Positions 1 to 5,647 of a stretch of DNA of 7,943 nucleotides are shown piece after piece. The translations under genes and the position numbers were made by a program. The stretch lies in NCBI GenBank assembly GCA_937967685.1, contig CALBTX010000159.1, forward strand, positions 1 through 7,943, in the 5' to 3' direction. The notes below the pieces were generated by a model. The model was not told the origin of the DNA. It saw nothing but the letters and a program-made list of their open reading frames with translations, and did no database searches. Every line of letters begins with the position of its first letter. The first letter of the stretch is position 1. Origin of the DNA: an uncultured Bacillaceae bacterium. GTDB taxonomy: Bacteria > Bacillota > Bacilli > Caldalkalibacillales > Caldalkalibacillaceae.

Positions 1-66
1 AAACTTAAATAAAACGTGGAAATGAAACTTAAATCAAACTGAAAACAACCAAAAGGAAGTGAATGA
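1..66. promoter_or_regulatory. A-rich leader of the operon with a short direct repeat
   Basis: The motif AAACTTAAATNAAAC occurs at 1-15 and again at 25-39, matching at 14 of 15 positions with a 24-base period. It is followed by the Shine-Dalgarno AGGAAGTG (54-61) of the first gene. No convincing -35/-10 pair is visible, so the promoter probably lies upstream of the window. A six-codon frame (ATG at 22, TGA at 40-42) crosses the second copy, but it has only a weak ribosome site and is probably chance. The repeat could be a regulator site or simple A-rich sequence; its function cannot be decided here. Confidence 0.35.
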
Positions 67-1260
67 ATGAAGATCACAAATGTATGCTTAACGGTTGTCG
101 GGGTTCCGAGACATACGGGTTTTATTAACAAACATGTCCTGGTCGAGTTGGACACAGATGAAGGGATCAGCGGAGTGGGGGAGATGTCTGATTTTTCTCA
201 TTTGCCGCGCTATGCTCCTGATGTGACTGATTTGGAACAAGTGTTGCAAACAATACTCATTGGCAAAAATCCGTTTGACACAGCGCAGATCAATCAAGAG
301 CTGATGGACAATTTCCCGGAAGCGATGTACTACTACGAAAAAGGAAGTTTTATCCGCAACGGGGTCGATCAAGCGCTTTATGACCTGTGCGGCAAATACT
401 TGGGCGTCTCCGCGTCTGAATTGCTCGGGGGGAGGATTCACCAGCGCATTAAAGTGTGCTATCCCATTTTCAGGCACCGTTTTATGGAAGAAGTCGAACA
501 AAACTTAGATGTTGTCCGCCGGCGTTATCGGGAAGGGTTTGATGTGTTTCGCTTATACGTCGGCAAAAATTTGGATGCTGATGAAGCGTTTCTTTCCGGG
601 GTGCGTGAGGAATTCGGCTCCAAAGTGCGCATTAAATCGCTGGATTTCAGTCATCTGTTGGATTGGAAAGAAGCCTTAAGAGCAGTCAAAAGACTGTCCG
701 GATATGATTATGACTTGATCGAGAGCCCGGCCTACCGCAATGATTTTGAAGGTTTGCGTCAATTTCGGCTCAGGGTGGATCATCCCGTCAGTGAACACGT
801 CTGGAGTTTCCGCCAGCAGTATGACATGTTGAAACACGATTCGGTCGATATTTTTAACGTTTCGCCCAGTTTTATCGGCGGGCTGACACAGGCCAAGAAG
901 GCCGTTGCAGCGGCTGAAGTGGCTGGCAAAAGTTGTCTGTTGGGCACCACTCAAGAATTATCCATCGGGACAACAGCGATGGCGCATCTAGCCAGCGCGA
1001 TGGTCAACCTGGATTACGTGTCCGATCCGACTGGGCCCGAGCTGTATACGGATGATGTCGTCACCAATCCGGTCCAATATGAAAACGGTTACCTTATCGT
1101 TCCGGATCGTGGCCAACCGGGACTGGGGGTGACTTTGGACAGGAATCGAATCGAAAGGCTGCGCGCAGCTGATTTGAGCTGGGGGGAAGTTTCCGTTCAC
1201 CAATTACAGGACCGGACGGGGAATCAACCAGCGAGTGACATTGAGGTTAAGGGGGGCTGA
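67..1260 (+). CDS. Enolase-superfamily (mandelate racemase/muconate lactonizing type) dehydratase-like protein
   Basis: This 397-residue protein has the two-domain plan of the mandelate racemase/muconate lactonizing branch, at about the usual length. There is an N-terminal capping domain (about 1-125, ending in the LLGG stretch before the barrel) and a TIM barrel (about 126-355), closed by the typical PGLGVTLD segment. The three acidic metal ligands of the superfamily are present at the expected strand ends: D193 (SLDFSH), E219 (LIESP) and E243 (VSEHV). The SIGTTAMAHLASA segment (299-311) matches the conserved eighth-strand region, with E297 just before it. The odd point is the end of the second barrel strand: the lysine pair (KxK) that usually acts as base is replaced by R162-L163-Y164. 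Family members dehydrate, racemise or cycloisomerise carboxylic acids through an enolate, and sugar-acid dehydration fits the neighbours. The substrate cannot be named. The start at 67 is supported by AGGAAGTG at 54-61; the ATG at 63 is out of frame. It is the first gene of the apparent operon. Confidence 0.85.
   Translation: MKITNVCLTVVGVPRHTGFINKHVLVELDTDEGISGVGEMSDFSHLPRYAPDVTDLEQVLQTILIGKNPFDTAQINQELMDNFPEAMYYYEKGSFIRNGVDQALYDLCGKYLGVSASELLGGRIHQRIKVCYPIFRHRFMEEVEQNLDVVRRRYREGFDVFRLYVGKNLDADEAFLSGVREEFGSKVRIKSLDFSHLLDWKEALRAVKRLSGYDYDLIESPAYRNDFEGLRQFRLRVDHPVSEHVWSFRQQYDMLKHDSVDIFNVSPSFIGGLTQAKKAVAAAEVAGKSCLLGTTQELSIGTTAMAHLASAMVNLDYVSDPTGPELYTDDVVTNPVQYENGYLIVPDRGQPGLGVTLDRNRIERLRAADLSWGEVSVHQLQDRTGNQPASDIEVKGG
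1249..1256 (+). promoter_or_regulatory. Ribosome binding site fixing the start of the UxuA-like gene
   Basis: AAGGGGGG lies eight bases before the ATG at 1265, inside the last codons of the upstream gene. An in-frame GTG at 1235 would add ten residues (beginning TLRLRGADK) with no family resemblance and no comparable ribosome site, so 1265 is preferred. The ATG at 1268 is a close alternative. Confidence 0.75.
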
Positions 1261-1264
1261 CAAG

Positions 1265-2281
1265 ATGATGAAAGTATCGATTACAACGAATACGTTTGAT
1301 TTAACGGACAAAGATTTGAAACAAATGAGTCAACTGGGGGTCGATTATATTGATTTTGGCAATGGGTCGTCATTTCCGGGGGTCAAGGAACAGGGCTATC
1401 CAGACTTGGATAAACTGCTGCACTTAAAGCGGAGGATTAGATCCTGGGGACTGGATATTAACCGCGTGACCTTGCCGAATATCACCGAAAAATTCATGGA
1501 CGACGAACCGGGAAGCGAACAAGAAGTGGAAAACAGCTGTCAGGCGATCAAAGTGTTTGCCGAAGCCGGCATCCCAATCGTCCGACAGAGATTTGCCAGA
1601 GATACCTATCCTTACTTAACGACCAATTATCGAGCCGTCCAACGCGGAGGTGCGCTTGCTCGCGGGGAAAGTTTGGGTTTTACGAAAGAAAAACATGAAA
1701 CACCGACGCTTGAGGCGCATGAAAAGTGGTGGGAACGGTTTTGTACCGCATATAAGCGGCTCGTTCCCGTGGCGGAAGAGCATGACATCAAGCTGGCCAT
1801 CCATCCTTCGGATACGCCCAATCATGATACCCCGTTGGGCGGACTGGGGTTTCACCGGGTCATCGATGCCTTTCCAAGCAGGAATGTCGGATTCGTCTAT
1901 TGTGTGGGCACCCGGGCTGAAGAAGGCGGAAGTTCGCTTGTCTTAGATGAAATCAATCATTATGGACGCAAAGAACGGATTTTCCTCGTTCATTTCCGCA
2001 ATGTCAGGGGAAGTCTGCCAACCGCTGGTGCCTTTGAAGAAGCGCTGTTGGATGACGGTGACCTGAACATGTTTAAAATTTTGTTGGCATTGCGCAAAGT
2101 CGGTTATGACGGCTGCATTAATCCGGATCATATTCCGTTGCTCGACGGAGATGAATTGGATGCCAACGTCAATTGGGAGTTTTCCAACATCGGTTGGCGG
2201 CATTCGAGTATCGGCTGGGCCTATTCGATCGGTTATATTAAAGCTTTGCTTGCCGCTTTGGTCGAGTTCGAAGGAAAGTAA
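1265..2281 (+). CDS. uxuA: UxuA-like mannonate dehydratase family protein
   Basis: This 338-residue TIM-barrel protein of the UxuA family is a little shorter than typical members (about 350-395). UxuA converts D-mannonate to 2-keto-3-deoxygluconate and water in the cytoplasm, using a divalent metal (Mn). The family's metal ligands can be placed by motif: H180 (AIHPSDTP, for the usual HPDDPP), C213 (FVYCVG), H243 (LVHFRNVRG) and D288 (NPDHIP). The DDGDLNMF segment (263-270) matches the usual LxGDVDMY. Two departures stand out. The conserved tyrosine of the PGY segment seems to be H313 (WRHSSIG), and about ten extra residues (around 292-307) precede it. The protein is therefore a diverged member, and its substrate may be another aldonate or an aldarate. 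It follows the enolase-type gene by four bases, so co-translation is likely. Family assignment is firm; the exact reaction is not. Confidence 0.75.
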   Translation: MMKVSITTNTFDLTDKDLKQMSQLGVDYIDFGNGSSFPGVKEQGYPDLDKLLHLKRRIRSWGLDINRVTLPNITEKFMDDEPGSEQEVENSCQAIKVFAEAGIPIVRQRFARDTYPYLTTNYRAVQRGGALARGESLGFTKEKHETPTLEAHEKWWERFCTAYKRLVPVAEEHDIKLAIHPSDTPNHDTPLGGLGFHRVIDAFPSRNVGFVYCVGTRAEEGGSSLVLDEINHYGRKERIFLVHFRNVRGSLPTAGAFEEALLDDGDLNMFKILLALRKVGYDGCINPDHIPLLDGDELDANVNWEFSNIGWRHSSIGWAYSIGYIKALLAALVEFEGK

Positions 2282-2310
2282 TTCGCCGGTTGCGGTCCAA
2301 GGAGCAGCCT

Positions 2311-2364
2311 ATGTCGAATGAATGGTTTTTATCAAACCAAGTAAGGAGGGATCAGATCATATGA
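2311..2364 (+). CDS. Possible 17-residue leader ORF coupled to tctB
   Basis: An ATG at 2311 opens a 17-codon frame (MSNEWFLSNQVRRDQII). It is preceded at good spacing (six bases) by AAGGAG at 2299-2304. Its TGA at 2362-2364 overlaps the tctB ATG at 2361 as ATGA, the classic arrangement for translational coupling, and the frame runs through the tctB ribosome site. No similarity is recognised and the peptide has no signal or membrane segment. It may only serve to deliver ribosomes to tctB, or it may be chance in a 79-base gap. Evidence is limited to the ribosome site and the overlap. Confidence 0.35.
   Translation: MSNEWFLSNQVRRDQII
2343..2350 (+). promoter_or_regulatory. Ribosome binding site fixing the tctB start
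   Basis: AAGGAGGG lies ten bases before the ATG at 2361. The in-frame upstream ATG at 2322 has no ribosome site at suitable distance (the nearest, AAGGAG at 2299-2304, is 17 bases away). Starting there would add 13 hydrophilic residues in front of the first membrane segment. Confidence 0.75.
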
Positions 2365-2873
2365 TCAAAAAATACGGGGATGTCTATGCTGGTATTTTCC
2401 TGATGGTTTTTGCAGTGATCATGTATGCGGCAACTTATAGTTTTCAAAGACTGACTGTATCCCAAATCGGATCTGAGTTTGTCCCCAGGCTGGTGGCCAT
2501 TGGCATTTTTCTGTTAAGTCTGCTGCTGCTTATCAATGGCATCAACCATGCGAGACAAAACAAAGCTGACCATGCAGCCAAAGAGCATACATCAGAGCCG
2601 CACACGGCCAAAAAAAGCATTGTTTTCAACCATGGCTCTTTTCCTGTCGTGGCGACAATCGTTTTGCTGATCTTGTACATCGCACTGATACGCGAGATAG
2701 GTTTTCTGATTATGACCACCGTCTACCTCGTCCTGCAATTTTACATTTTAGCTGGCAAGTCTCAACGCCATTTGCCGTTATTTTTGACGTTGTCTATTGC
2801 CGTTTCAGTTTCCGTCTATTATGTGTTTCGATACGGTTTTAACTTAATGCTTCCGGCCGGCATTTTCGGTTGA
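2361..2873 (+). CDS. tctB: Tripartite tricarboxylate transporter, small membrane subunit TctB
   Basis: This 170-residue membrane protein is the small subunit of a tripartite tricarboxylate transporter (TTT), which works with TctA to import carboxylates by ion-coupled secondary transport. Hydrophobic segments lie at about 7-26, 41-60, 94-110, 112-130 and 137-157. A charged, His-rich loop (about 62-92) sits between the second and third. The GSEFVPRL stretch (37-44) before the second segment matches the glycine/proline-containing motif of TctB proteins. Sequence conservation in this subunit is low, so the call rests on size, topology and the adjoining tctA and tctC. Only 14 bases separate it from tctA. 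Confidence 0.85.
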   Translation: MIKKYGDVYAGIFLMVFAVIMYAATYSFQRLTVSQIGSEFVPRLVAIGIFLLSLLLLINGINHARQNKADHAAKEHTSEPHTAKKSIVFNHGSFPVVATIVLLILYIALIREIGFLIMTTVYLVLQFYILAGKSQRHLPLFLTLSIAVSVSVYYVFRYGFNLMLPAGIFG

Positions 2874-2874
2874 A

Positions 2875-2881
2875 AGGGGGG
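2875..2881 (+). promoter_or_regulatory. Ribosome binding site fixing the tctA start
   Basis: AGGGGGG directly follows the tctB stop codon and lies six bases before the ATG at 2888. An in-frame TTG at 2870 overlaps the tctB stop but has no better ribosome site, so 2888 is preferred. Confidence 0.7.
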
Positions 2882-2887
2882 TTGCAT

Positions 2888-4399
2888 ATGTTGGAGATGA
2901 TCCAGGACGGATTTTCGGCCGTTTTTACTTTGCAAACCATGATTTTAGTGCTTGCCGGAGTGGCCTTGGGGCTTATTTTCGGTTCGATTCCCGGTCTGAC
3001 AGCAACGATGGCGATCGCCATCTGCCTGCCGATTACGTTTGGTATGGAAGCGAGTGACGGGATGGCCTTATTAATGGGTTTATATATCGGTGGAGTTTCC
3101 GGAGGATTGATCCCGGCCATTTTGTTAAATTTGCCCGGTACCCCATCAAATATTTCGACGACTTTTGACGGCTATCCGATGGCCAAAAATGGGGAAGCGG
3201 GGAAAGCGTTTGGTTTAGCCATTGTTTTTTCATTTCTTGGAGGATTGTTTAGCATACTCATCCTCATGTTTGTTTCTCCGCCATTGGCCCAATTGGCTGT
3301 CAAATTCGGCCCGTTTGAATATTTTGCCGTGACGATGTTTGCTTTAACGATGATTTCCAGCCTGTCGGGAAATTCAATCCTTAAAGGTTTGTTGAGCGGT
3401 CTGCTGGGCATCGGATTGGCATTAGTCGGTTCCGCACCGATTGACGCCTACCCAAGATTTACTTTCGGATTTGACAGCCTGGATGCCGGCTTTGAATTGC
3501 TCCCGGTCATGATTGGCTTGTTTGCCATTTCAGAAGTGTTAAAAATAGCGCAAAGTCAAATGCGGTCCATTGACCATACGAATGCGCCGGATTATACCAT
3601 CAAAGGTTTTGGTTTTTCTCTTGCAGAATTTGTTAAACAACGCTGGAACGGTTTGAGATCCGCCCTCATCGGTGTGGGCATCGGTATTTTGCCCGGGATC
3701 GGCGGAGGAACGGCCAACATTATCTCCTATGTCACGGCTAAAAATCAGTCGAAATATCCTGAGAAATTCGGTAAAGGCTACAGCGACGGGATCGTCGCCT
3801 CCGAAACGGCGAATAATGCGGCCATTGGAGGCGCCCTTGTTCCATTGTTATCTCTGGGCATCCCCGGGGACACGGTTACCGCTCTGCTGCTCGGTGGACT
3901 TGTTCTGCACGGGCTAAACCCTGGTCCGCTGCTTTTTGAACAAAACGGCGCCGTCGTCTATGTCATTTTCGCCGCTTTGATCGTTGCCAATGTGGTTATG
4001 ATGATCTTCCTCTATTTCGGCATGAGAATATTTGTCAAAATTTTAAGTGTTCCCCAGCACCTTTTACTGCCGATCATTCTCGTCCTGTGCGTTGTCGGTG
4101 CGTTCGGGGTGAACAACCGTCTGTTTGATGCCGGAGCACTCATCTTTTTCGGCATACTTGGTTTTGTCCTATTAAAATTTCATTTTCCGATCACACCCGT
4201 CATTTTAGGGTTCATTCTTGGTCCCATTGCCGAAACGAATTTGCGCAGAGGCCTGATGTATACACAAGGCGATTTTATGCCATTTTTAACGTCCCCAATC
4301 GCCGCTATTTTTCTGCTGTTCGCTCTCGGATCAGTCATGCTGACGATCAGAAGAAATGTGAAGAAGAATAAGGAAAGCGAAACGACCATTGCTTCATAA
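2888..4399 (+). CDS. tctA: Tripartite tricarboxylate transporter, large membrane subunit TctA
   Basis: This 503-residue, strongly hydrophobic protein has the normal length of TctA, the channel-forming subunit of TTT carboxylate importers. The internal duplication typical of the family is visible as two matching proline-glycine motifs: GSIPGL (32-37) in the first half and GILPGIGGG (266-274) in the second. Other conserved landmarks are LLNLPGTPSN (79-88), ETANNAAIGGALVP (306-319), LGIPG (323-327) and GPIAE (445-449). About ten to twelve membrane spans are expected, and the tail (about 488-503) is charged and probably cytoplasmic. It sits between tctB and tctC, giving the order B-A-C rather than the C-B-A order common in proteobacteria. 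The family imports citrate, tartrate and other carboxylates. The flanking enzymes suggest a sugar acid or related hydroxy-acid here, but the permease sequence does not reveal the substrate. Confidence 0.95.
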   Translation: MLEMIQDGFSAVFTLQTMILVLAGVALGLIFGSIPGLTATMAIAICLPITFGMEASDGMALLMGLYIGGVSGGLIPAILLNLPGTPSNISTTFDGYPMAKNGEAGKAFGLAIVFSFLGGLFSILILMFVSPPLAQLAVKFGPFEYFAVTMFALTMISSLSGNSILKGLLSGLLGIGLALVGSAPIDAYPRFTFGFDSLDAGFELLPVMIGLFAISEVLKIAQSQMRSIDHTNAPDYTIKGFGFSLAEFVKQRWNGLRSALIGVGIGILPGIGGGTANIISYVTAKNQSKYPEKFGKGYSDGIVASETANNAAIGGALVPLLSLGIPGDTVTALLLGGLVLHGLNPGPLLFEQNGAVVYVIFAALIVANVVMMIFLYFGMRIFVKILSVPQHLLLPIILVLCVVGAFGVNNRLFDAGALIFFGILGFVLLKFHFPITPVILGFILGPIAETNLRRGLMYTQGDFMPFLTSPIAAIFLLFALGSVMLTIRRNVKKNKESETTIAS

Positions 4400-4410
4400 C
4401 TGATCGTTTA

Positions 4411-4430
4411 TAACAGGTGTTATCCTGTTA
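4411..4430 (+). other. Stem-loop between tctA and tctC
   Basis: TAACAGG (4411-4417) and CCTGTTA (4424-4430) pair perfectly as a seven-base stem around a six-base loop. It begins eleven bases after the tctA stop and is followed by an A-rich stretch (AAAATAAAAA), not a T-run, so it is not a normal terminator on the + strand. Hairpins in this position often protect or process mRNA so that the binding protein is made in excess over the membrane subunits. That role here is inference. Confidence 0.5.
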
Positions 4431-4463
4431 AAAATAAAAATCAAAAAAATGGAGGGGTAGTTC

Positions 4464-5573
4464 ATGAAAAAGAAAGTGCCATTCAGATTCGTGGCCCTGT
4501 TTGGTTTGGCACTGCTCATTCTTGCCCTGTTTGCTGCAGCCTGTGGTCAAGAAGAGACGGGTGCACCAGAGGAAAACAATGCCAATGAGCAAGCAAACGA
4601 ACCGAATGACGCGACGGCAGACGAATCAGAAGGAAGTGGGGAAGGAGCGGAGAACAGTGAGGATGCGGCAACCGCTTCCGGTGGGGGTGAATATCCCGTG
4701 GATACGATTGAAGTGGTCGTTCCCGCCGGAGCAGGAGGTGATACCGATTTTAACGCCAGAACGTTAGGCAAATATTTGCCCGATGAATTGGGAGTAGACA
4801 TGGTTGTCACGAATATTGGCGGTGCGGGAGGAACGACAGGAACGAAGGAAGTGTTTGATGCCGATCCCGACGGATCAAAAGTGCTGTTCTTCCATAATTC
4901 CATGTTGCTGAACAGTATCCTCGGACTGGCCGACTATACGATAACCGATTTTGCATTGGCCGGCATTGCCGTGTTGGATGAAGGGAATGGATTTTTCGTC
5001 AATGCCCAATCCGAATACGAAGACTTGAACGATTTGATTGAAGCTGCCAAAGCCAACCCCGGAGGCATATCGATTGCCACAGAAGTCGGAGGATTTACGC
5101 ACTTGCAGTTGCTGGCCCTGCAGGAGGAAACAGGGATTGAATTAAATATCGTCGATGTCGGGGGTGCGGCTGACAAGATGGCTGCCTTGCAAGGGGGGCA
5201 TATTGATGTCATTCCCATTCAGTATGGATCGGCCAAAGAATATATTGATGCCGGAGATTTTAGAACATTAGGAATCCTTGCGGCAGATACGGTTGATCTG
5301 ATGCCTGATGTACCGACCTTTAAAGATCAGGGCGTGGACATTTCCTTTGAAAAATTCTTCTTCTATGCCTTTCCGCCTGAGACGCCGCAGGAAGTTGTCG
5401 ATATGTTTAGCCAAGCTGTACAAAACGTGGTCGAAAACAATGAAGATTACCGGGCTGAGGCGGAAAATTTCTATGTATCGCCAACGTACATGAGCCCGGA
5501 TGAAGCGACGACCTATATTCAGGAAACTGAAGCCTATTATGAAGAGTTGTTGGAAGGTGTGGAGGTGCAATAA
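4464..5573 (+). CDS. tctC: TTT transporter solute-binding lipoprotein TctC (Bug family)
   Basis: This 369-residue extracellular binding protein of the Bug/TctC family delivers the substrate to TctAB. It starts with a lysine-rich n-region and a hydrophobic core (about 9-24). A lipobox follows, ending LFAAAC with C27 as the lipidated cysteine, so it should be anchored to the outside of the membrane. Residues 28-75 are a low-complexity linker rich in Glu, Asn, Asp, Ala and Gly. The binding domain begins near 78. Family landmarks are VVPAGAGGDTD (85-95, in place of the usual P-F-A-A-G-G-x-T-D loop), NIGGAGGTTG (117-126), GGAADKMAALQGGHIDV (233-249) and the PDVPTF motif (281-286). The mature part is of usual size (about 290). 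Its start is set by GGAGGGG at 4451-4457. Asp residues sit in the first loop as in carboxylate-binding members. The ligand cannot be read from the sequence, but the gene context favours a hydroxylated carboxylic acid. Confidence 0.93.
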   Translation: MKKKVPFRFVALFGLALLILALFAAACGQEETGAPEENNANEQANEPNDATADESEGSGEGAENSEDAATASGGGEYPVDTIEVVVPAGAGGDTDFNARTLGKYLPDELGVDMVVTNIGGAGGTTGTKEVFDADPDGSKVLFFHNSMLLNSILGLADYTITDFALAGIAVLDEGNGFFVNAQSEYEDLNDLIEAAKANPGGISIATEVGGFTHLQLLALQEETGIELNIVDVGGAADKMAALQGGHIDVIPIQYGSAKEYIDAGDFRTLGILAADTVDLMPDVPTFKDQGVDISFEKFFFYAFPPETPQEVVDMFSQAVQNVVENNEDYRAEAENFYVSPTYMSPDEATTYIQETEAYYEELLEGVEVQ

Positions 5574-5619
5574 GTCAACAGCACCCCATTTATAAAAGGT
5601 GTAATTAGTCAACAGCGCC
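5564..5619 (+). repeat. Two 22-base hairpin-forming direct repeats after tctC
   Basis: Copies lie at 5564-5585 (overlapping the tctC stop) and 5598-5619, identical at 19 of 22 positions and sharing the core AGTCAACAGC. In each copy the ends can pair: GGTGC with GCACC in the first, and GGTGT with GCGCC in the second through two G-U wobbles. All five pairs therefore remain possible in RNA although the bases differ. The copies are separated by 12 A/T-rich bases. No T-run follows, so these are not ordinary terminators. They may be mRNA-stability or regulatory hairpins, or a paired operator. Confidence 0.55.
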
Positions 5620-5647
5620 TCACATATCCTGAAATGGAGGTGATGAA

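Noticed and set aside
1650..1946. 98-residue + strand frame inside the UxuA-like gene, which could suggest a nested gene or frameshift.
   Set aside because: The UxuA-like frame is continuous and keeps its metal-ligand motifs through this region, so this is a shadow frame.
4389..4414. Possible promoter for tctC (TTGCTT with TATAAC).
   Set aside because: The spacer is only 14 bases, the -10-like element overlaps the hairpin, and the -35 lies inside the tctA coding end.
4411..4440. Rho-independent terminator after tctA.
   Set aside because: The stem is followed by A residues, not T residues, on the + strand, and the operon continues with its partner gene tctC.
4547..4903. 118-residue reverse-strand open frame opposite tctC, the largest such frames in the window being this one and those at 88-501 and 6349-6708.
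   Set aside because: They lie wholly opposite well-supported genes, have no ribosome sites of note, and their compositions are what antisense of the real genes would give.
5591..5615. Reverse-strand TTGACT with a TATAAA-like element in the paired repeats.
   Set aside because: The spacing is about 12 bases, too short for a sigma-A promoter, and no reverse-strand gene follows.
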